A stretch of 64,000 bases of DNA from Thermosulfuriphilus ammonigenes (GTDB lineage: Bacteria; Desulfobacterota; Thermodesulfobacteria; Thermodesulfobacteriales; ST65), in contig NZ_CP048877.1 in assembly GCF_011207455.1 (NCBI RefSeq), positions 612,576 through 676,575 on the forward strand, given 5' to 3'. The notes below the pieces were generated by a model. It made no database searches and was not told the origin of the DNA. It saw nothing but the letters and a program-made list of their open reading frames with translations. Positions 48,526 to 57,803 of the stretch are shown here, piece after piece; within the stretch, counting starts at the first letter, position 1; each line of letters begins with the position of its first letter. The position numbers and the translations under genes were made by a program.

Positions 48526-51500
48526 TTAGTCTTCTATTAGTTCCACATCGAGGCACAGACCCTGAAGTTCCTTCACCAAAACATTGAAGCTCTCAGGGAG
48601 TCCGGCCTCCAGGAAGTTATTGCCCTTAACAATTCGCTCATACATCCGAGTGCGACCAGCAACATCGTCGCTCTTAACGGTCAGGAACTCCTGAAGGGCA
48701 TAGGCCGCTCCATAGGCCTCCATGGCCCAGACCTCCATCTCACCCAGTCGCTGACCACCGAACTGGGCCTTTCCACCCAGAGGCTGCTGGGTAACCAAAG
48801 AGTAAGGTCCGGTGGAGCGGGCATGGATCTTATCATCAACCAGATGATGAAGTTTCATAATATACATGTAGCCCACCGTTACCGGCTCCTTAAAGGGCTC
48901 TCCGGTCAGACCATCGTAAAGGGTTGTCTGCCCGGTTTCTGGCAGACCAGCCTCCACCAGCCATCGACGAATATCTTCCTCTTTGGCGCTGTCAAAGACC
49001 GGACAAGCCACCTTTACCCCAGCCTCTAAAGCCCGGGCCAGATCGAGAATTTCCTCGTCTGTCTTGCCCTCCAGAAGGCTGGCCAACTCCTCAGGGGAGA
49101 AAATCTTGGCCAGCTTTTCCTTTATGGCGGCTATCTGATAACTTTGGGCCAGACGAGCAATTTGTTGCCCTAACCCTTTAGCCGCCCAGCCAAGATGGGT
49201 CTCCAGGATCTGGCCGATATTCATCCGTGAGGGAACCCCTAAAGGAGAAAGAATTACCTCCACTGGAGTGCCATCAGCTAGATAAGGCATATCCTCTACC
49301 GGTACCACCTTGGAGAGGACTCCCTTGTTACCATGACGGCCAGCCATCTTGTCACCCGGCTGAAGCTTACGCTTCATGGCGATAAAGACCTTGACCGTCT
49401 TGATCACCCCTGGGGGAAGTTCGTCGCCCTTTTTGACCCGGTTGATCCGGGCCTCAAATTCCCGACGAATTTCTTCCACCTTCTGCTCGTAGCGCTGAAG
49501 AATCTCCTCTACGACCGGATCCGGGCGCCCCTTTTCAGCGGCGGCCAACTCTTTGATCCGGGAAAAAGACATCTTCTCCAGGGCCTCCGGGGTAATCACC
49601 TCACCTTTGTTGAGCACGACCTCCGAGCGCGGCCCCTTTACCGTAATGGGCGCCGGCCTTCCGACTAAGAGTCGTTCAAGTCTTTTTAGGGTAGAACGCC
49701 GGACCACCTCAAGATAGTCTTCCTGGTCCTTAAGAAGACGGGCGATCTCCTGGTCTTCAATGCTCTTGGCCCGAGCATCTTTTTCGGTCCCTTTGCGACA
49801 GAAGACCTTAGCATCAATGACGATGCCCTCTATTCCCGGGGGAACCCGAAGAGAAGTATCTTTTACATCACTGGCCTTCTCCCCAAAGATGGCCCGAAGG
49901 AGTTTCTCTTCTGGAGAGAGCCTGCTTTCTCCCTTGGGGGTCACCTTGCCTACCAGAATGTCACCGGCCTTAACATAGGCCCCTATCTTAACGATCCCTG
50001 AGTCATCAAGGTTTTTGAGGGCCTCTTCCCCCACATTGGGGATATCACGGGTAATTTCCTCCTTGCCCAGTTTGGTCTCCCGGGCCACGCATTCAAACTC
50101 CTCAATATGAACCGAGGTGTAAACATCATCTTGGACAAGTTTTTCGCTGATGATAATGGAGTCTTCAAAGTTGTATCCCCGCCAAGGCATGAAGGCCACC
50201 AAGACATTGCGGCCCAGGGCCAGCTCACCACCCTGGGTGGCCGGGCCATCGGCCAGCACCTGCCCTTTTTTGACCTTCTGTCCTCTTTTGACTAAAGGCT
50301 TCTGGTTGAAAGTGGTGTTCTGATTGGACTTGCGATACTTGACGAGTTTGTAGATCTCCACCTCGGGAGGCTCGTCTTCATCTTCTCCCTCATAGCGAAC
50401 AACTATCCTGGTGGCATCGACATCTTCAACCACTCCATCCCGTTTGGCCAGGATGACGTTTCCCGAATCCCGGGCCACCACTGCTTCCATGCCTGTGCCA
50501 ACCAGAGGGGCCTCAGTCTTAATCAGGGGAACAGCCTGACGCTGCATGTTAGAGCCCATGAGAGCCCGGTTGGCGTCGTCATGCTCCAGAAAGGGAATAA
50601 GGCTTGAGGAAACACTAACTACCTGAGTGGGGCTGAGATCCACGTAGCGAACGTCTTCTGGTCGGGCCATGATAAACTCGCCAGCCCGACGGGCAGGGAC
50701 AAGATCCTGGACAATGCGCTTTTCTTCATCAAGCTTGATAGTCGCCTGGGCAATGACGTGATCGGCCTCCTCAAGGGCACTTATGTAGCGAATTTTATCA
50801 GTCACTCGGCCATTAACCACCTCCCGGTAGGGGGTCTCGATGAATCCGTAACGGTTCACCCGGGCATAGGTGGCCAAAGAGACGATCAAACCAATGTTTG
50901 GTCCTTCCGGTGTCTCAATGGGACAAATTCGACCATAGTGAGTAGGGTGAACGTCACGGACTTCAAAGCCAGCCCGCTCCCTAGAGAGACCTCCCGGCCC
51001 CAGGGCTGAAAGACGTCTCTTGTGGGTCATCTCCGAGAGAGGATTGGTCTGATCCATAAACTGAGAGAGCTGACTTGAAGCAAAAAACTCCCTCACCGCC
51101 GAAGAAACCGGCTTGGGATTTATAAGATCATTGGGCATTAAGGTCTCTACTTCCTGAAGGGTCATCCGCTCCTTGATGGCTCGCTCCATGCGCACCAGGC
51201 CGATGCGATACTGGTTCTCTACCAGCTCTCCCACGGAGCGCACCCGGCGATTGCCCAGATGGTCGATATCATCGACCGGCCCCTGAGTGTCTTTAAGCCA
51301 GATAAGATGCTTGACCGCGGCCATAATGTCTTCTTTGGTCAAGACCCGCACGTTCAACGGAATATCAAGGCCCAGCTTATGATTTATCTTGTATCGCCCC
51401 ACCTCAGAAAGATCATAGGTCTCCGGAGCAAAGAAGAGACTATGGAAGAAGGCCTTAGCCACCTCCAGGGTTGGAGGGCTTGAAGGGCGCAGGCGTTTGT

Positions 51501-52605
51501 AAATCTCAAGGAAGGCCTCCTCCTGGGTCTTGGCCTTATCAAGCAAGAGGGTATTCCGAATAGACGGACTAACCTTTATTCCATCAATAAAAAGACAATC
51601 TACCTCCTCGATCCCCTTCTCCCGCAAAAGATCCAAAGTCTCCTTTTTGATGATCTCATTTACCGAGACCACCACCTCTCCCGTGTTAGGGTCAACCACA
51701 TCATGGGCCACTACCTTTCCGATGATCTCTGATTCATCTACCGGGATGACCTCCAGGCCGGCCTCGATAATCTTCTTAAGGGCCGGCCTGGTAACTTTAC
51801 GCCCCTTTTTGACCAAAACCTCACCGGTTTGGGGATGAACAATTTCCATGGTCACCTTTTGGCCCATGAGGACCTCGGGGGAGACCTTCTTCAGAACCTT
51901 GGTAGCCTTAATGAGGTAAGTTTCTGACTTATAGAAGTAGGCCAGGATCTCCTCGGTGGAAAACCCAAGGGCTTTGAGCAAGGTAGTCACCGGGAATTTG
52001 CGCCGCCGATCTATGCGGACATAAAGATTTTCTTTGTTGTCAAACTCAAAGTCCAGCCAGGAGCCCCGAACAGGAATAATCCGTGAAGAGTAGAGCAATT
52101 TTCCGGTGGTGTGACTCTTGTCCTTGTCGTGGTCAAAGAAGATGCCCGGAGAACGCTGGAGTTGGTTAACTACCACCCGCTCGGTGCCATTGACTATGAA
52201 AGTCCCATGCGGGGTCATCAAGGGAATATTGCCAAAATAGATCTCCTGTTCTTTGATGTCCCTAATGCTCTGGGCCCCTGTCTCTTTGTCTATGTCGTAG
52301 GAGAGAAGCCGAACAGTGATCTTTACTGGGGCCTCATAGGTAATTCCCTTCTCCAGACACTCCTCTGGTGTGTACTTGGGCTCCCCAATACTATAATTGA
52401 CAAACTCTAAAGAAGAGGCCCCGGTAAAGTCTTTGATGGGGAAGACGCTTTTAAAGGCCCCTTCCAGCCCCACCTCCTCTCGGACATCTGGCTCGACGTC
52501 CTTCTGGAGAAAGCGAGAATATGATTCCCGCTGCAGGGCGATAAGGTATGGAACATCGACTATCTTCTCAACCGTACCGAAATTTTTACGGACTGTGGCG
52601 ACCAT
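48526..52605 (-). CDS. rpoB: RNA polymerase subunit beta
   Basis: This catalytic subunit has 1359 residues. The rifampicin region [20 protein letters not shown] and [20 protein letters not shown] has wild-type residues. Other hallmarks are [37 protein letters not shown] and the C-terminal [20 protein letters not shown]-like segment. A long insertion-like region around residues 225-330 with [12 protein letters not shown] and [13 protein letters not shown] is common in this group. It is separated from rplL by 114 bases that hold two hairpins. Confidence 0.97.
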   Translation of the reverse strand: MVATVRKNFGTVEKIVDVPYLIALQRESYSRFLQKDVEPDVREEVGLEGAFKSVFPIKDFTGASSLEFVNYSIGEPKYTPEECLEKGITYEAPVKITVRLLSYDIDKETGAQSIRDIKEQEIYFGNIPLMTPHGTFIVNGTERVVVNQLQRSPGIFFDHDKDKSHTTGKLLYSSRIIPVRGSWLDFEFDNKENLYVRIDRRRKFPVTTLLKALGFSTEEILAYFYKSETYLIKATKVLKKVSPEVLMGQKVTMEIVHPQTGEVLVKKGRKVTRPALKKIIEAGLEVIPVDESEIIGKVVAHDVVDPNTGEVVVSVNEIIKKETLDLLREKGIEEVDCLFIDGIKVSPSIRNTLLLDKAKTQEEAFLEIYKRLRPSSPPTLEVAKAFFHSLFFAPETYDLSEVGRYKINHKLGLDIPLNVRVLTKEDIMAAVKHLIWLKDTQGPVDDIDHLGNRRVRSVGELVENQYRIGLVRMERAIKERMTLQEVETLMPNDLINPKPVSSAVREFFASSQLSQFMDQTNPLSEMTHKRRLSALGPGGLSRERAGFEVRDVHPTHYGRICPIETPEGPNIGLIVSLATYARVNRYGFIETPYREVVNGRVTDKIRYISALEEADHVIAQATIKLDEEKRIVQDLVPARRAGEFIMARPEDVRYVDLSPTQVVSVSSSLIPFLEHDDANRALMGSNMQRQAVPLIKTEAPLVGTGMEAVVARDSGNVILAKRDGVVEDVDATRIVVRYEGEDEDEPPEVEIYKLVKYRKSNQNTTFNQKPLVKRGQKVKKGQVLADGPATQGGELALGRNVLVAFMPWRGYNFEDSIIISEKLVQDDVYTSVHIEEFECVARETKLGKEEITRDIPNVGEEALKNLDDSGIVKIGAYVKAGDILVGKVTPKGESRLSPEEKLLRAIFGEKASDVKDTSLRVPPGIEGIVIDAKVFCRKGTEKDARAKSIEDQEIARLLKDQEDYLEVVRRSTLKRLERLLVGRPAPITVKGPRSEVVLNKGEVITPEALEKMSFSRIKELAAAEKGRPDPVVEEILQRYEQKVEEIRREFEARINRVKKGDELPPGVIKTVKVFIAMKRKLQPGDKMAGRHGNKGVLSKVVPVEDMPYLADGTPVEVILSPLGVPSRMNIGQILETHLGWAAKGLGQQIARLAQSYQIAAIKEKLAKIFSPEELASLLEGKTDEEILDLARALEAGVKVACPVFDSAKEEDIRRWLVEAGLPETGQTTLYDGLTGEPFKEPVTVGYMYIMKLHHLVDDKIHARSTGPYSLVTQQPLGGKAQFGGQRLGEMEVWAMEAYGAAYALQEFLTVKSDDVAGRTRMYERIVKGNNFLEAGLPESFNVLVKELQGLCLDVELIED

Positions 52606-52641
52606 AATTCTCTTGCCTGCCCCCTTTTTGGGTTTTTAACT

Positions 52642-52693
52642 CCGTTTAGCAAAAATAAACGGGGATGACAGGAGAGACCACTCCTGTCATCCC
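52642..52693 (-). promoter_or_regulatory. Tandem hairpins between rplL and rpoB (possible attenuator)
   Basis: On the minus strand a perfect 13-bp stem with a loop of six (52662-52693, arms CTCCTGTCATCCC and its complement) is followed by a U-rich stretch GTTTATTTTTG. That stretch is itself part of a second hairpin (52642-52662, stem CCGTTTA/TAAACGG). The first hairpin has the form of an intrinsic terminator. An rplL-rpoB attenuator that lowers rpoBC relative to ribosomal protein genes is established in E. coli; the same role here is inferred. Confidence 0.7.
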
Positions 52694-52719
52694 AGATATA
52701 GGCCATATTCCGGCTGAAA

Positions 52720-53109
52720 TTACTGAATTTCTACAGTCCCGCCTACCTCTTCGATCTTCTTCTTGATTTCCTCGGCTTCTTCTTTGGAGACACCGGTCTT
52801 GATGGGCTTAGGGGCGCTCTCTACCAACTCTTTAGCCTCTTTAAGACCCAGACCAGTAATAGCCCGGACCTCTTTGATGACCTTGATCTTCTGGCTGCCG
52901 GCCTCCTTGAGAATAACATCAAACTCCGTCTTCTCTTCAGCCGGCGCCGCCGCGGCTCCAGCTGCCGGAGCCGCCCCAGCAGCAGCCACAGCCACCGGAG
53001 CCGCCGCCGAGACTCCAAACTTTTCTTCCAACTCCTTTATGAACTCTGAAAGCTCAAGAACCGTCATATTGGAGATGAATTCAATAACTTCTTCCTTGGT
53101 TACAGCCAT
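52720..53109 (-). CDS. rplL: Ribosomal protein L7/L12
   Basis: This acidic stalk protein recruits GTPase factors and is present in several copies per ribosome. The 129 residues have the N-terminal dimerisation helix [20 protein letters not shown], an Ala/Pro/Gly hinge (residues ~40-62) and the factor-binding domain [20 protein letters not shown]. The frame extends 7 codons upstream, but the ATG at 53109 was chosen because AGGAGGAAGAAAAG directly precedes it and homologues begin MAVTKEEV. It follows rplJ by 26 bases. Confidence 0.96.
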   Translation of the reverse strand: MAVTKEEVIEFISNMTVLELSEFIKELEEKFGVSAAAPVAVAAAGAAPAAGAAAAPAEEKTEFDVILKEAGSQKIKVIKEVRAITGLGLKEAKELVESAPKPIKTGVSKEEAEEIKKKIEEVGGTVEIQ

Positions 53110-53135
53110 CTTTTCTTCCTCCTGTTCCAAAATAT

Positions 53136-53669
53136 TTAGGCGGCCTCAGCCTGGGCCTTCTTTTCCTTGATAGCCTCAAGAGCAAATAAAAATTTCTGAA
53201 GAATTCCCGACATAAGCCGGACAAACTTGGCCGGCGGTCCCTGAAGAACAGAGAGCATCTGGGCCAGGAGAACCTCCTTAGTGGGCAGAGTAGCCAAAGA
53301 GGCCACTTCCTCGGCAGAAATACCCTTGCCAGAGAGAACTCCACCCCTTACGGCAAACTTCTTGTTTTCTTTGGCAAACTCCGTAAGTATCTTGGCCACA
53401 GCCACCGGATCTTCATAAGCAATAGCGACAGCGGTAGCCCCCTCAATATAATTGGTGAGAGGTTCTACCGGAGTCTCTTTGGAGGCCAGACGGAGAAGAG
53501 TATTCTTAACCACCTGATAGTGGGTATTCTCTTCTCGGAGCTTCTTACGCAACTCGCTCATCTGGGCCACCGTAAGACCTTCGATCCCGGTGACAAAGAC
53601 CGCCTGCGCCGTACCAAAACGCTCCCGCAGATCGGCAACTAGCTTTTCTTTTTCTGCTCTCTTAAGCAA
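53136..53669 (-). CDS. rplJ: Ribosomal protein L10, TTG start
   Basis: This stalk base protein binds L7/L12 dimers through its C-terminal helix. The 177 residues have [40 protein letters not shown] and [20 protein letters not shown]. The start codon is TTG at 53669, six bases after a GGGGGG Shine-Dalgarno; no in-frame ATG occurs for over 35 codons. A leader with L10-type structure lies just upstream (53686-53791). Confidence 0.95.
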   Translation of the reverse strand: MLKRAEKEKLVADLRERFGTAQAVFVTGIEGLTVAQMSELRKKLREENTHYQVVKNTLLRLASKETPVEPLTNYIEGATAVAIAYEDPVAVAKILTEFAKENKKFAVRGGVLSGKGISAEEVASLATLPTKEVLLAQMLSVLQGPPAKFVRLMSGILQKFLFALEAIKEKKAQAEAA

Positions 53670-53685
53670 CTTTTTCCCCCCTTTC

Positions 53686-53791
53686 CTTTGACATTTTATA
53701 TGATGTCAAAGGCAGAGGTACTCCCGGGCACTGTCTCGGTAGGCTGGAGGCCTCCAATTAAACACCAGGGGTGTACCTACTGTCTTTGACA
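53686..53791 (-). promoter_or_regulatory. L10 leader with mutually exclusive helices
   Basis: Between rplA and rplJ the RNA contains TAATTGGAGG and AGCCTACCGAGACAG, resembling the conserved part of the L10 autoregulatory leader. A closing stem pairs TGTCAAAG (53784-53791) and CAG, AGGTAC inside it with GTACCT, CTG and CTTTGACA (53704-53711). The same CTTTGACAT can instead pair perfectly over nine bases with ATGTCAAAG (53686-53694) just before the rplJ Shine-Dalgarno. L10-L12 binding to such leaders is known to repress rplJL; the two-state fold here is read from the sequence. Confidence 0.78.
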
Positions 53792-53808
53792 ATGCCACGT
53801 CCAAGGAG

Positions 53809-54525
53809 CTACTCGGATCGCTGACGCAACAGATTCTGAACGTCGGCCGGATCAATCTTGATCCCAGGCCCCATGGTCGTGGATATAGTGATACCTTTGA
53901 TATATTGTCCTTTGGCCGAAGCCGGCTTAAGCCTTAAAAGGGTCTCAAAAAAGGCCGCCAGATTCTCTAGAATCTTCTCCGGGCCAAAGGAGACCCGTCC
54001 TACCGGGGCATGAATTACCCCTCCTTTATCCACCCGAAAATCAACCTTACCGCCCTTTATTTCCTTGACAGCCTTGGCTACGTCGAAGGTCACCGTGCCG
54101 GTCTTGGCATTGGGCATCAGGCCTCGGGGGCCAAGAATCTTACCGATCCGCCCCACCAAGGGCATCATGTCCGGAGTGGCCACCGCCTTGTCGAACTCCA
54201 GCCACCCCTCCTGAATCTTTTTAATAAGATCTTCTGCTCCCACTACATCTGCTCCGGCCTCCTCAGCCTCTTTGGCCTTCTCACCCTTGGCGAAGACTGC
54301 TACCCGAGGTGATTTACCCGTTCCATGGGGGAGAACCACCGACCCCCGGATCATTTGATCCGCCTGACGAGGATCAACTCCCAAATTTACAGCTACATCA
54401 ACGCTTTCGTCGAACTTAGCGTAGGCTGTCTCCAGGGCTAACTTAACAGCTTCTTCAAAGGAGTACTTTTTGGTTCGATCAACCTTGGCCTTGGCCTCTT
54501 GATATTTTTTCCCCTTACTTGCCAT
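53809..54525 (-). CDS. rplA: Ribosomal protein L1
   Basis: This protein of the mobile L1 stalk moves E-site tRNA. The 238 residues from the chosen ATG include [40 protein letters not shown] and [20 protein letters not shown]. The frame also has a TTG seven codons upstream (54546), but AGGGGTAGAAAG in front of the ATG at 54525 is the ribosome-binding site and homologues start near there. It follows rplK by 10 bases. No L1-binding repressor site was recognised upstream of rplK. Confidence 0.95.
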   Translation of the reverse strand: MASKGKKYQEAKAKVDRTKKYSFEEAVKLALETAYAKFDESVDVAVNLGVDPRQADQMIRGSVVLPHGTGKSPRVAVFAKGEKAKEAEEAGADVVGAEDLIKKIQEGWLEFDKAVATPDMMPLVGRIGKILGPRGLMPNAKTGTVTFDVAKAVKEIKGGKVDFRVDKGGVIHAPVGRVSFGPEKILENLAAFFETLLRLKPASAKGQYIKGITISTTMGPGIKIDPADVQNLLRQRSE

Positions 54526-54535
54526 CTTTCTACCC

Positions 54536-54961
54536 CTAATCGACAATCTCTATTCCCATGCTTTTAGCCGTTCCCTCAATAGTCCTAATAGCAGCCTCAA
54601 CATCTTTCACATCCAGATCCGGCATCTTAAGGCGGGCAATCTCTTCTACCTGCTTGCGGGTCACTTGGCCAACAATCTCCCGTTTAGGATTGTGGGCCCC
54701 CTTCTCTACCCCTGCAGCCTTAAGAAGAAGGATAGAAGCCGGAGGGGTCTTAGTAATAAAAGTAAATGAGCGATCGGCATAAATGGTAATAACAACGGGA
54801 ATAACCATCCCCTCCTGGCCTTTGGTCTTGGCATTGAATGCCTTACAGAATTCCATAATGTTGACTCCATGTTGACCAAGGGCCGGACCCACCGGAGGAG
54901 AAGGAGAGGCCTGTCCAGCAGGAATCTGAAGCTTTACTGTCGCAATTACCTTTTTGGCCAT
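54536..54961 (-). CDS. rplK: Ribosomal protein L11
   Basis: This GTPase-centre protein (141 residues) has [40 protein letters not shown] and the C-terminal RNA-binding domain ending [19 protein letters not shown]. The proline-rich N-terminus (thiostrepton site) is intact. It lies 69 bases after nusG. Confidence 0.97.
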   Translation of the reverse strand: MAKKVIATVKLQIPAGQASPSPPVGPALGQHGVNIMEFCKAFNAKTKGQEGMVIPVVITIYADRSFTFITKTPPASILLLKAAGVEKGAHNPKREIVGQVTRKQVEEIARLKMPDLDVKDVEAAIRTIEGTAKSMGIEIVD

Positions 54962-55030
54962 TTCTACACCCCTATTACGTCTGTTAGTAGTTCAATCGCC
55001 CGACATGGCAAGAAATGGGGGGAAGAAAGG

Positions 55031-55558
55031 TTAGATCTTGGTGATGTGGGAAAACTCAAGTTCTACCGGAGTTTCCCGCCCAAAAATACTCACCAAGACC
55101 CTTACCTTTCCTTTTTCAGGCTTGACTTCATCCACCACTCCATGGAAGTTGGCGAAGGGCCCTTCAATAACCCGAACTCGATCCCCGGGCTCGAACTGAT
55201 ATTTGGGACGAGGCTTAACCGCCCCCTCCCGTACCCGATCAATGATTTTCTGGGCCTCTTCCTCAGGAAGTGGTATGGGCTTTTGCCCCCCCACAAATCC
55301 TGTCACCTTGGGCGTATTTCTCACCAGGTGCCACGTCTCATCGTTTAACTCCATTTTGACCAAGATATAACCGGGGTAAAAGCGCCGAGACGTGGTGCGT
55401 TTTTCGCCTTTGACAATCTCTATAACCTTTTCCGTCGGAACAAGGATCTCCGAGAAAAACTCCTCCTTACCAAATTGTTTAATTCTCTCCTCAAGGGCCT
55501 TCTTAACCTTCTCTTCAAAGCCTGAATAAGTATGAACTATATACCAGCGATGTGCCAT
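55031..55558 (-). CDS. nusG: Transcription termination/antitermination factor NusG
   Basis: NusG binds RNA polymerase and couples it to Rho or to the ribosome. The 175 residues have the NGN domain ([40 protein letters not shown]) and the KOW domain ([20 protein letters not shown]). Length matches the family. It lies 13 bases after secE. Confidence 0.97.
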   Translation of the reverse strand: MAHRWYIVHTYSGFEEKVKKALEERIKQFGKEEFFSEILVPTEKVIEIVKGEKRTTSRRFYPGYILVKMELNDETWHLVRNTPKVTGFVGGQKPIPLPEEEAQKIIDRVREGAVKPRPKYQFEPGDRVRVIEGPFANFHGVVDEVKPEKGKVRVLVSIFGRETPVELEFSHITKI

Positions 55559-55571
55559 TTTTTCTTTGCCC

Positions 55572-55868
55572 TTAATAAATGAGGAATTGAACCAGCTTAG
55601 AAAGCAGAGTGTCTATCAAACCTAAGTAGGCAGACACAAAGAGAGTAAAGCTGATAACGGCTATGGTCGTCTGAGTGGTCTCCTTTTTAGAAGGCCAGGT
55701 TATTCTCTTGAATTCAATTTTAACTTCACGAACAAATTGACTAACCCTCTGGAGAAACTGAACCTCCTCCGCCTTCTTCAGGGGAAGGACCTTCTCAGGG
55801 GCCTGCTTAAGAGCCCCCTTTTGCCCTCCTTTAACCTTAGCCTTCCGGGCCTTTTTTATCTTGGCCAC
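55572..55868 (-). CDS. secE: Preprotein translocase subunit SecE, GTG start
   Basis: SecE clamps the SecY channel. The 98 residues have a basic N-terminal extension of ~35 residues (MAKIKKARKAKVKGGQKGAL), the amphipathic segment FVREVKIEFKRITWPSKKET and a single transmembrane helix (IAVISFTLFVSAYLGLIDTL). The start is GTG at 55868 with GAGGAGG just upstream. It is longer than the ~60-residue single-helix SecE forms because of the basic tail. It follows tRNA-Trp by 27 bases. Confidence 0.94.
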   Translation of the reverse strand: MAKIKKARKAKVKGGQKGALKQAPEKVLPLKKAEEVQFLQRVSQFVREVKIEFKRITWPSKKETTQTTIAVISFTLFVSAYLGLIDTLLSKLVQFLIY

Positions 55869-55895
55869 CCCGCCTCCTCAGTCAGACACAAAAAA

Positions 55896-55971
55896 TGGCA
55901 GGCCAGGAGGGATTTGAACCCCCAACCCCCGGATTTGGAGTCCGGTGCTCTGCCGTTAGAGCTACTGGCCT
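55896..55971 (-). tRNA. tRNA-Trp, anticodon CCA
   Basis: The 76-base gene has acceptor AGGCCAG/CTGGCCT, anticodon stem CCGGA/TCCGG with loop CTCCAAA, T arm with GGTTCAAATCC, and an encoded 3' CCA. It lies between rpmG and secE, the position seen in many bacterial tuf-secE-nusG clusters. Confidence 0.96.
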
Positions 55972-55989
55972 GCAGCCTAAGACTTTTAA

Positions 55990-56160
55990 TTAAGCCTTTG
56001 TCTCCTTGTGAACCGTATGACGCCGATCAAAAGGACAATACTTGCGAAGCTGAAGCTTGTCTGGCGTATTTCTTTTGTTTTTGGAGGTTATATAGTTACG
56101 CCGCTTACATTCGGTACACTGAAGCAAAATATTTATCCGAGCCTCACCCTTCTTAGCCAT
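55990..56160 (-). CDS. rpmG: Ribosomal protein L33
   Basis: This 56-residue 50S protein starts [20 protein letters not shown] and has [20 protein letters not shown]. The zinc ribbon is incomplete: CTEC is followed by CPFD, where the fourth ligand position of the C+ form carries Asp instead of Cys. The gene was read directly from the minus strand (ATG 56160, TAA 55990). It lies 13 bases after tuf and 18 before tRNA-Trp. Confidence 0.94.
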   Translation of the reverse strand: MAKKGEARINILLQCTECKRRNYITSKNKRNTPDKLQLRKYCPFDRRHTVHKETKA

Positions 56161-56173
56161 AACCGAAGACCTC

Positions 56174-57373
56174 TTATTCGATGACTTTGGTAACTACACC
56201 AGCACCTACCGTCCGGCCTCCCTCTCTTATCGCAAAACGCAAACCCTCCTCCATCGCTACCGGCTTGATCAACTGAACCTCTAACTCCACATTGTCTCCT
56301 GGCATCACCATCTCCACCCCCTCAGGCAACGTCACTACACCCGTCACATCCGTCGTCCGAAAATAAAACTGCGGACGATAACCATTAAAAAACGGCGTAT
56401 GACGACCACCCTCATCCTTCGTCAATACATAAACCTCCGCCTTAAAGCGAGTATGCGGCGTTATACTCCCAGGCTGCGCTAATACCTGACCACGCTCAAC
56501 CTCCTCACGCTTAACTCCCCTCAACAAAACACCTACATTGTCACCAGGTAAAGCCTCATCCAATACCTTCCTAAACATCTCTAACCCAGTCGCTACCGTC
56601 TTCTGCGTAGGACGTAAACCAACTATCTCCACCTCATCTCCAACCTTTATAACACCTCGCTCCACACGACCAGTAACCACCGTACCTCGACCACTTATCG
56701 TAAACACATCCTCTATCGGCATCAAAAACGGCTTGTCCACCTCACGAACAGGCTCAGGTATAAACTCATCAACCGCATCCATCAACTCCCATATCCGACC
56801 ACACCACTGACAACCTCGATCACCACAACCACACTCCAACGCCTTCAACGCACTACCCTTCACTATCGGTACATCATCACCAGGATACTCATACTTGCTC
56901 AATAACTCCCTCAACTCTAACTCCACTAACTCTATCAACTCCTCATCATCCACCATGTCCACCTTGTTCAAAAATACCACCACCGCAGGAACATTAACCT
57001 GACGCGCTAACAATATATGCTCCCGAGTCTGAGGCATCGGACCATCATCCGCCGCTACCACCAAAATCGCACCATCCATCTGCGCCGCACCCGTTATCAT
57101 GTTCTTTATGTAATCCGCATGACCAGGACAATCCACATGCGCATAATGACGACGATCCGTCTCATACTCCACATGCGCCGTCGCTATCGTTATCCCACGA
57201 GCACGCTCCTCCGGCGCCTTGTCTATGTTCTCAAACGGAACAAAATCCGCATACCCCTTCGTCGATAAAACCCGCGTTATCGCCGCCGTTAACGTCGTCT
57301 TACCATGATCTATATGACCTATCGTACCTACATTCACATGCGGCTTCCGACGCTCAAACTTCTTCTTGCTCAT
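56174..57373 (-). CDS. tuf: Elongation factor Tu, copy 2 (tRNA-tuf-secE operon)
   Basis: This second EF-Tu gene encodes the same 399-residue protein as the copy at 40065-41264, including the [12 protein letters not shown] four-cysteine insertion after G5. It sits in the tRNA-Tyr/Gly/Thr-tuf-rpmG-tRNA-Trp-secE-nusG cluster, the tufB position of E. coli. The flanks differ from copy 1 immediately outside the reading frame, and it stops with TAA instead of TAG. The base composition is strikingly C-poor on the coding strand, as in copy 1. Confidence 0.97.
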   Translation of the reverse strand: MSKKKFERRKPHVNVGTIGHIDHGKTTLTAAITRVLSTKGYADFVPFENIDKAPEERARGITIATAHVEYETDRRHYAHVDCPGHADYIKNMITGAAQMDGAILVVAADDGPMPQTREHILLARQVNVPAVVVFLNKVDMVDDEELIELVELELRELLSKYEYPGDDVPIVKGSALKALECGCGDRGCQWCGRIWELMDAVDEFIPEPVREVDKPFLMPIEDVFTISGRGTVVTGRVERGVIKVGDEVEIVGLRPTQKTVATGLEMFRKVLDEALPGDNVGVLLRGVKREEVERGQVLAQPGSITPHTRFKAEVYVLTKDEGGRHTPFFNGYRPQFYFRTTDVTGVVTLPEGVEMVMPGDNVELEVQLIKPVAMEEGLRFAIREGGRTVGAGVVTKVIE

Positions 57374-57423
57374 AAAGGGGCCTCCTTATAAAAAATAGGC
57401 CAACGGCCTTAAAAAAACAGCAG

Positions 57424-57499
57424 TGGAGCCCACGACCGGATTCGAACCGGTGACCTCTTCCTTACCAAGGAAGTGCTCTGCCGCCTGAGCTACGTGGGC
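57424..57499 (-). tRNA. tRNA-Thr, anticodon GGT
   Basis: The 76-base gene has acceptor GCCCACG/CGTGGGC, anticodon stem CTTCC/GGAAG with loop TTGGTAA, T arm ACCGG-TTCGAAT-CCGGT and an encoded CCA. It lies 50 bases before the tuf start codon and is the third tRNA of the cluster. Confidence 0.96.
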
Positions 57500-57513
57500 C
57501 AAAAAAGAAAAAA

Positions 57514-57590
57514 TGGAGCGGGAAACGGGACTCGAACCCGCAACCCTCAGCTTGGAAGGCTGATGCTCTAGCCAATTGAGCTATTCCCGC
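57514..57590 (-). tRNA. tRNA-Gly, anticodon TCC
   Basis: The 77-base gene has acceptor GCGGGAA/TTCCCGC, anticodon stem CAGCC/GGCTG with loop TTCCAAG, T arm with GGTTCGAGTCC and an encoded CCA. It reads glycine GGA and GGG codons and lies 14 bases before tRNA-Thr. Confidence 0.96.
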
Positions 57591-57631
57591 CCTCCAAAAT
57601 ATTATACCAAGAAATCAAGTAGTCCAAGAGA

Positions 57632-57717
57632 TGGTGGAGAGGGGAGGATTCGAACCTCCGAAGGCTTCGCCACCGGATTTACAGTCCGGCCCCTTTGGCC
57701 AACTCGGGAACCTCTCC
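57632..57717 (-). tRNA. tRNA-Tyr, anticodon GTA
   Basis: The 86-base gene has a long variable arm (class II), acceptor GGAGAGG/CCTCTCC, discriminator A, anticodon stem CCGGA/TCCGG with loop CTGTAAA, and an encoded CCA. It is the first gene of the tRNA-tuf transcript, about 42 bases downstream of the predicted start site. Confidence 0.96.
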
Positions 57718-57722
57718 ACACG

Positions 57723-57756
57723 AAAACAGGCTGAGAGTAAAGACTCAGCCTGTTTT
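57723..57756 (-). terminator. Hairpin after qmoC, also in the leader of the tRNA-Tyr transcript
   Basis: A perfect 13-bp stem (AAAACAGGCTGAG / CTCAGCCTGTTTT, loop of eight) is followed on the minus strand by only four U. It lies 47 bases after the qmoC stop and can end that transcript. It also lies just downstream of the predicted tRNA-Tyr promoter, so it forms the very 5' end of the tRNA operon RNA. Confidence 0.75.
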
Positions 57757-57761
57757 GCACC

Positions 57762-57793
57762 GGCCATTATAATGGCCTTTTTAACCTAGTCAA
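57762..57793 (-). promoter_or_regulatory. Promoter of the tRNA-tuf-secE operon, with a palindromic -10 region
   Basis: On the minus strand TTGACT (57788-57793) and TATAAT (57766-57771) are 16 bases apart. The -10 box lies inside a perfect 16-base palindrome, GGCCATTATAATGGCC (57762-57777), which also places TATAAT on the other strand. The predicted start is near 57759, directly before the qmoC hairpin. A symmetrical operator is possible. Confidence 0.75.
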
Positions 57794-57803
57794 GCCCTTT
57801 GGT

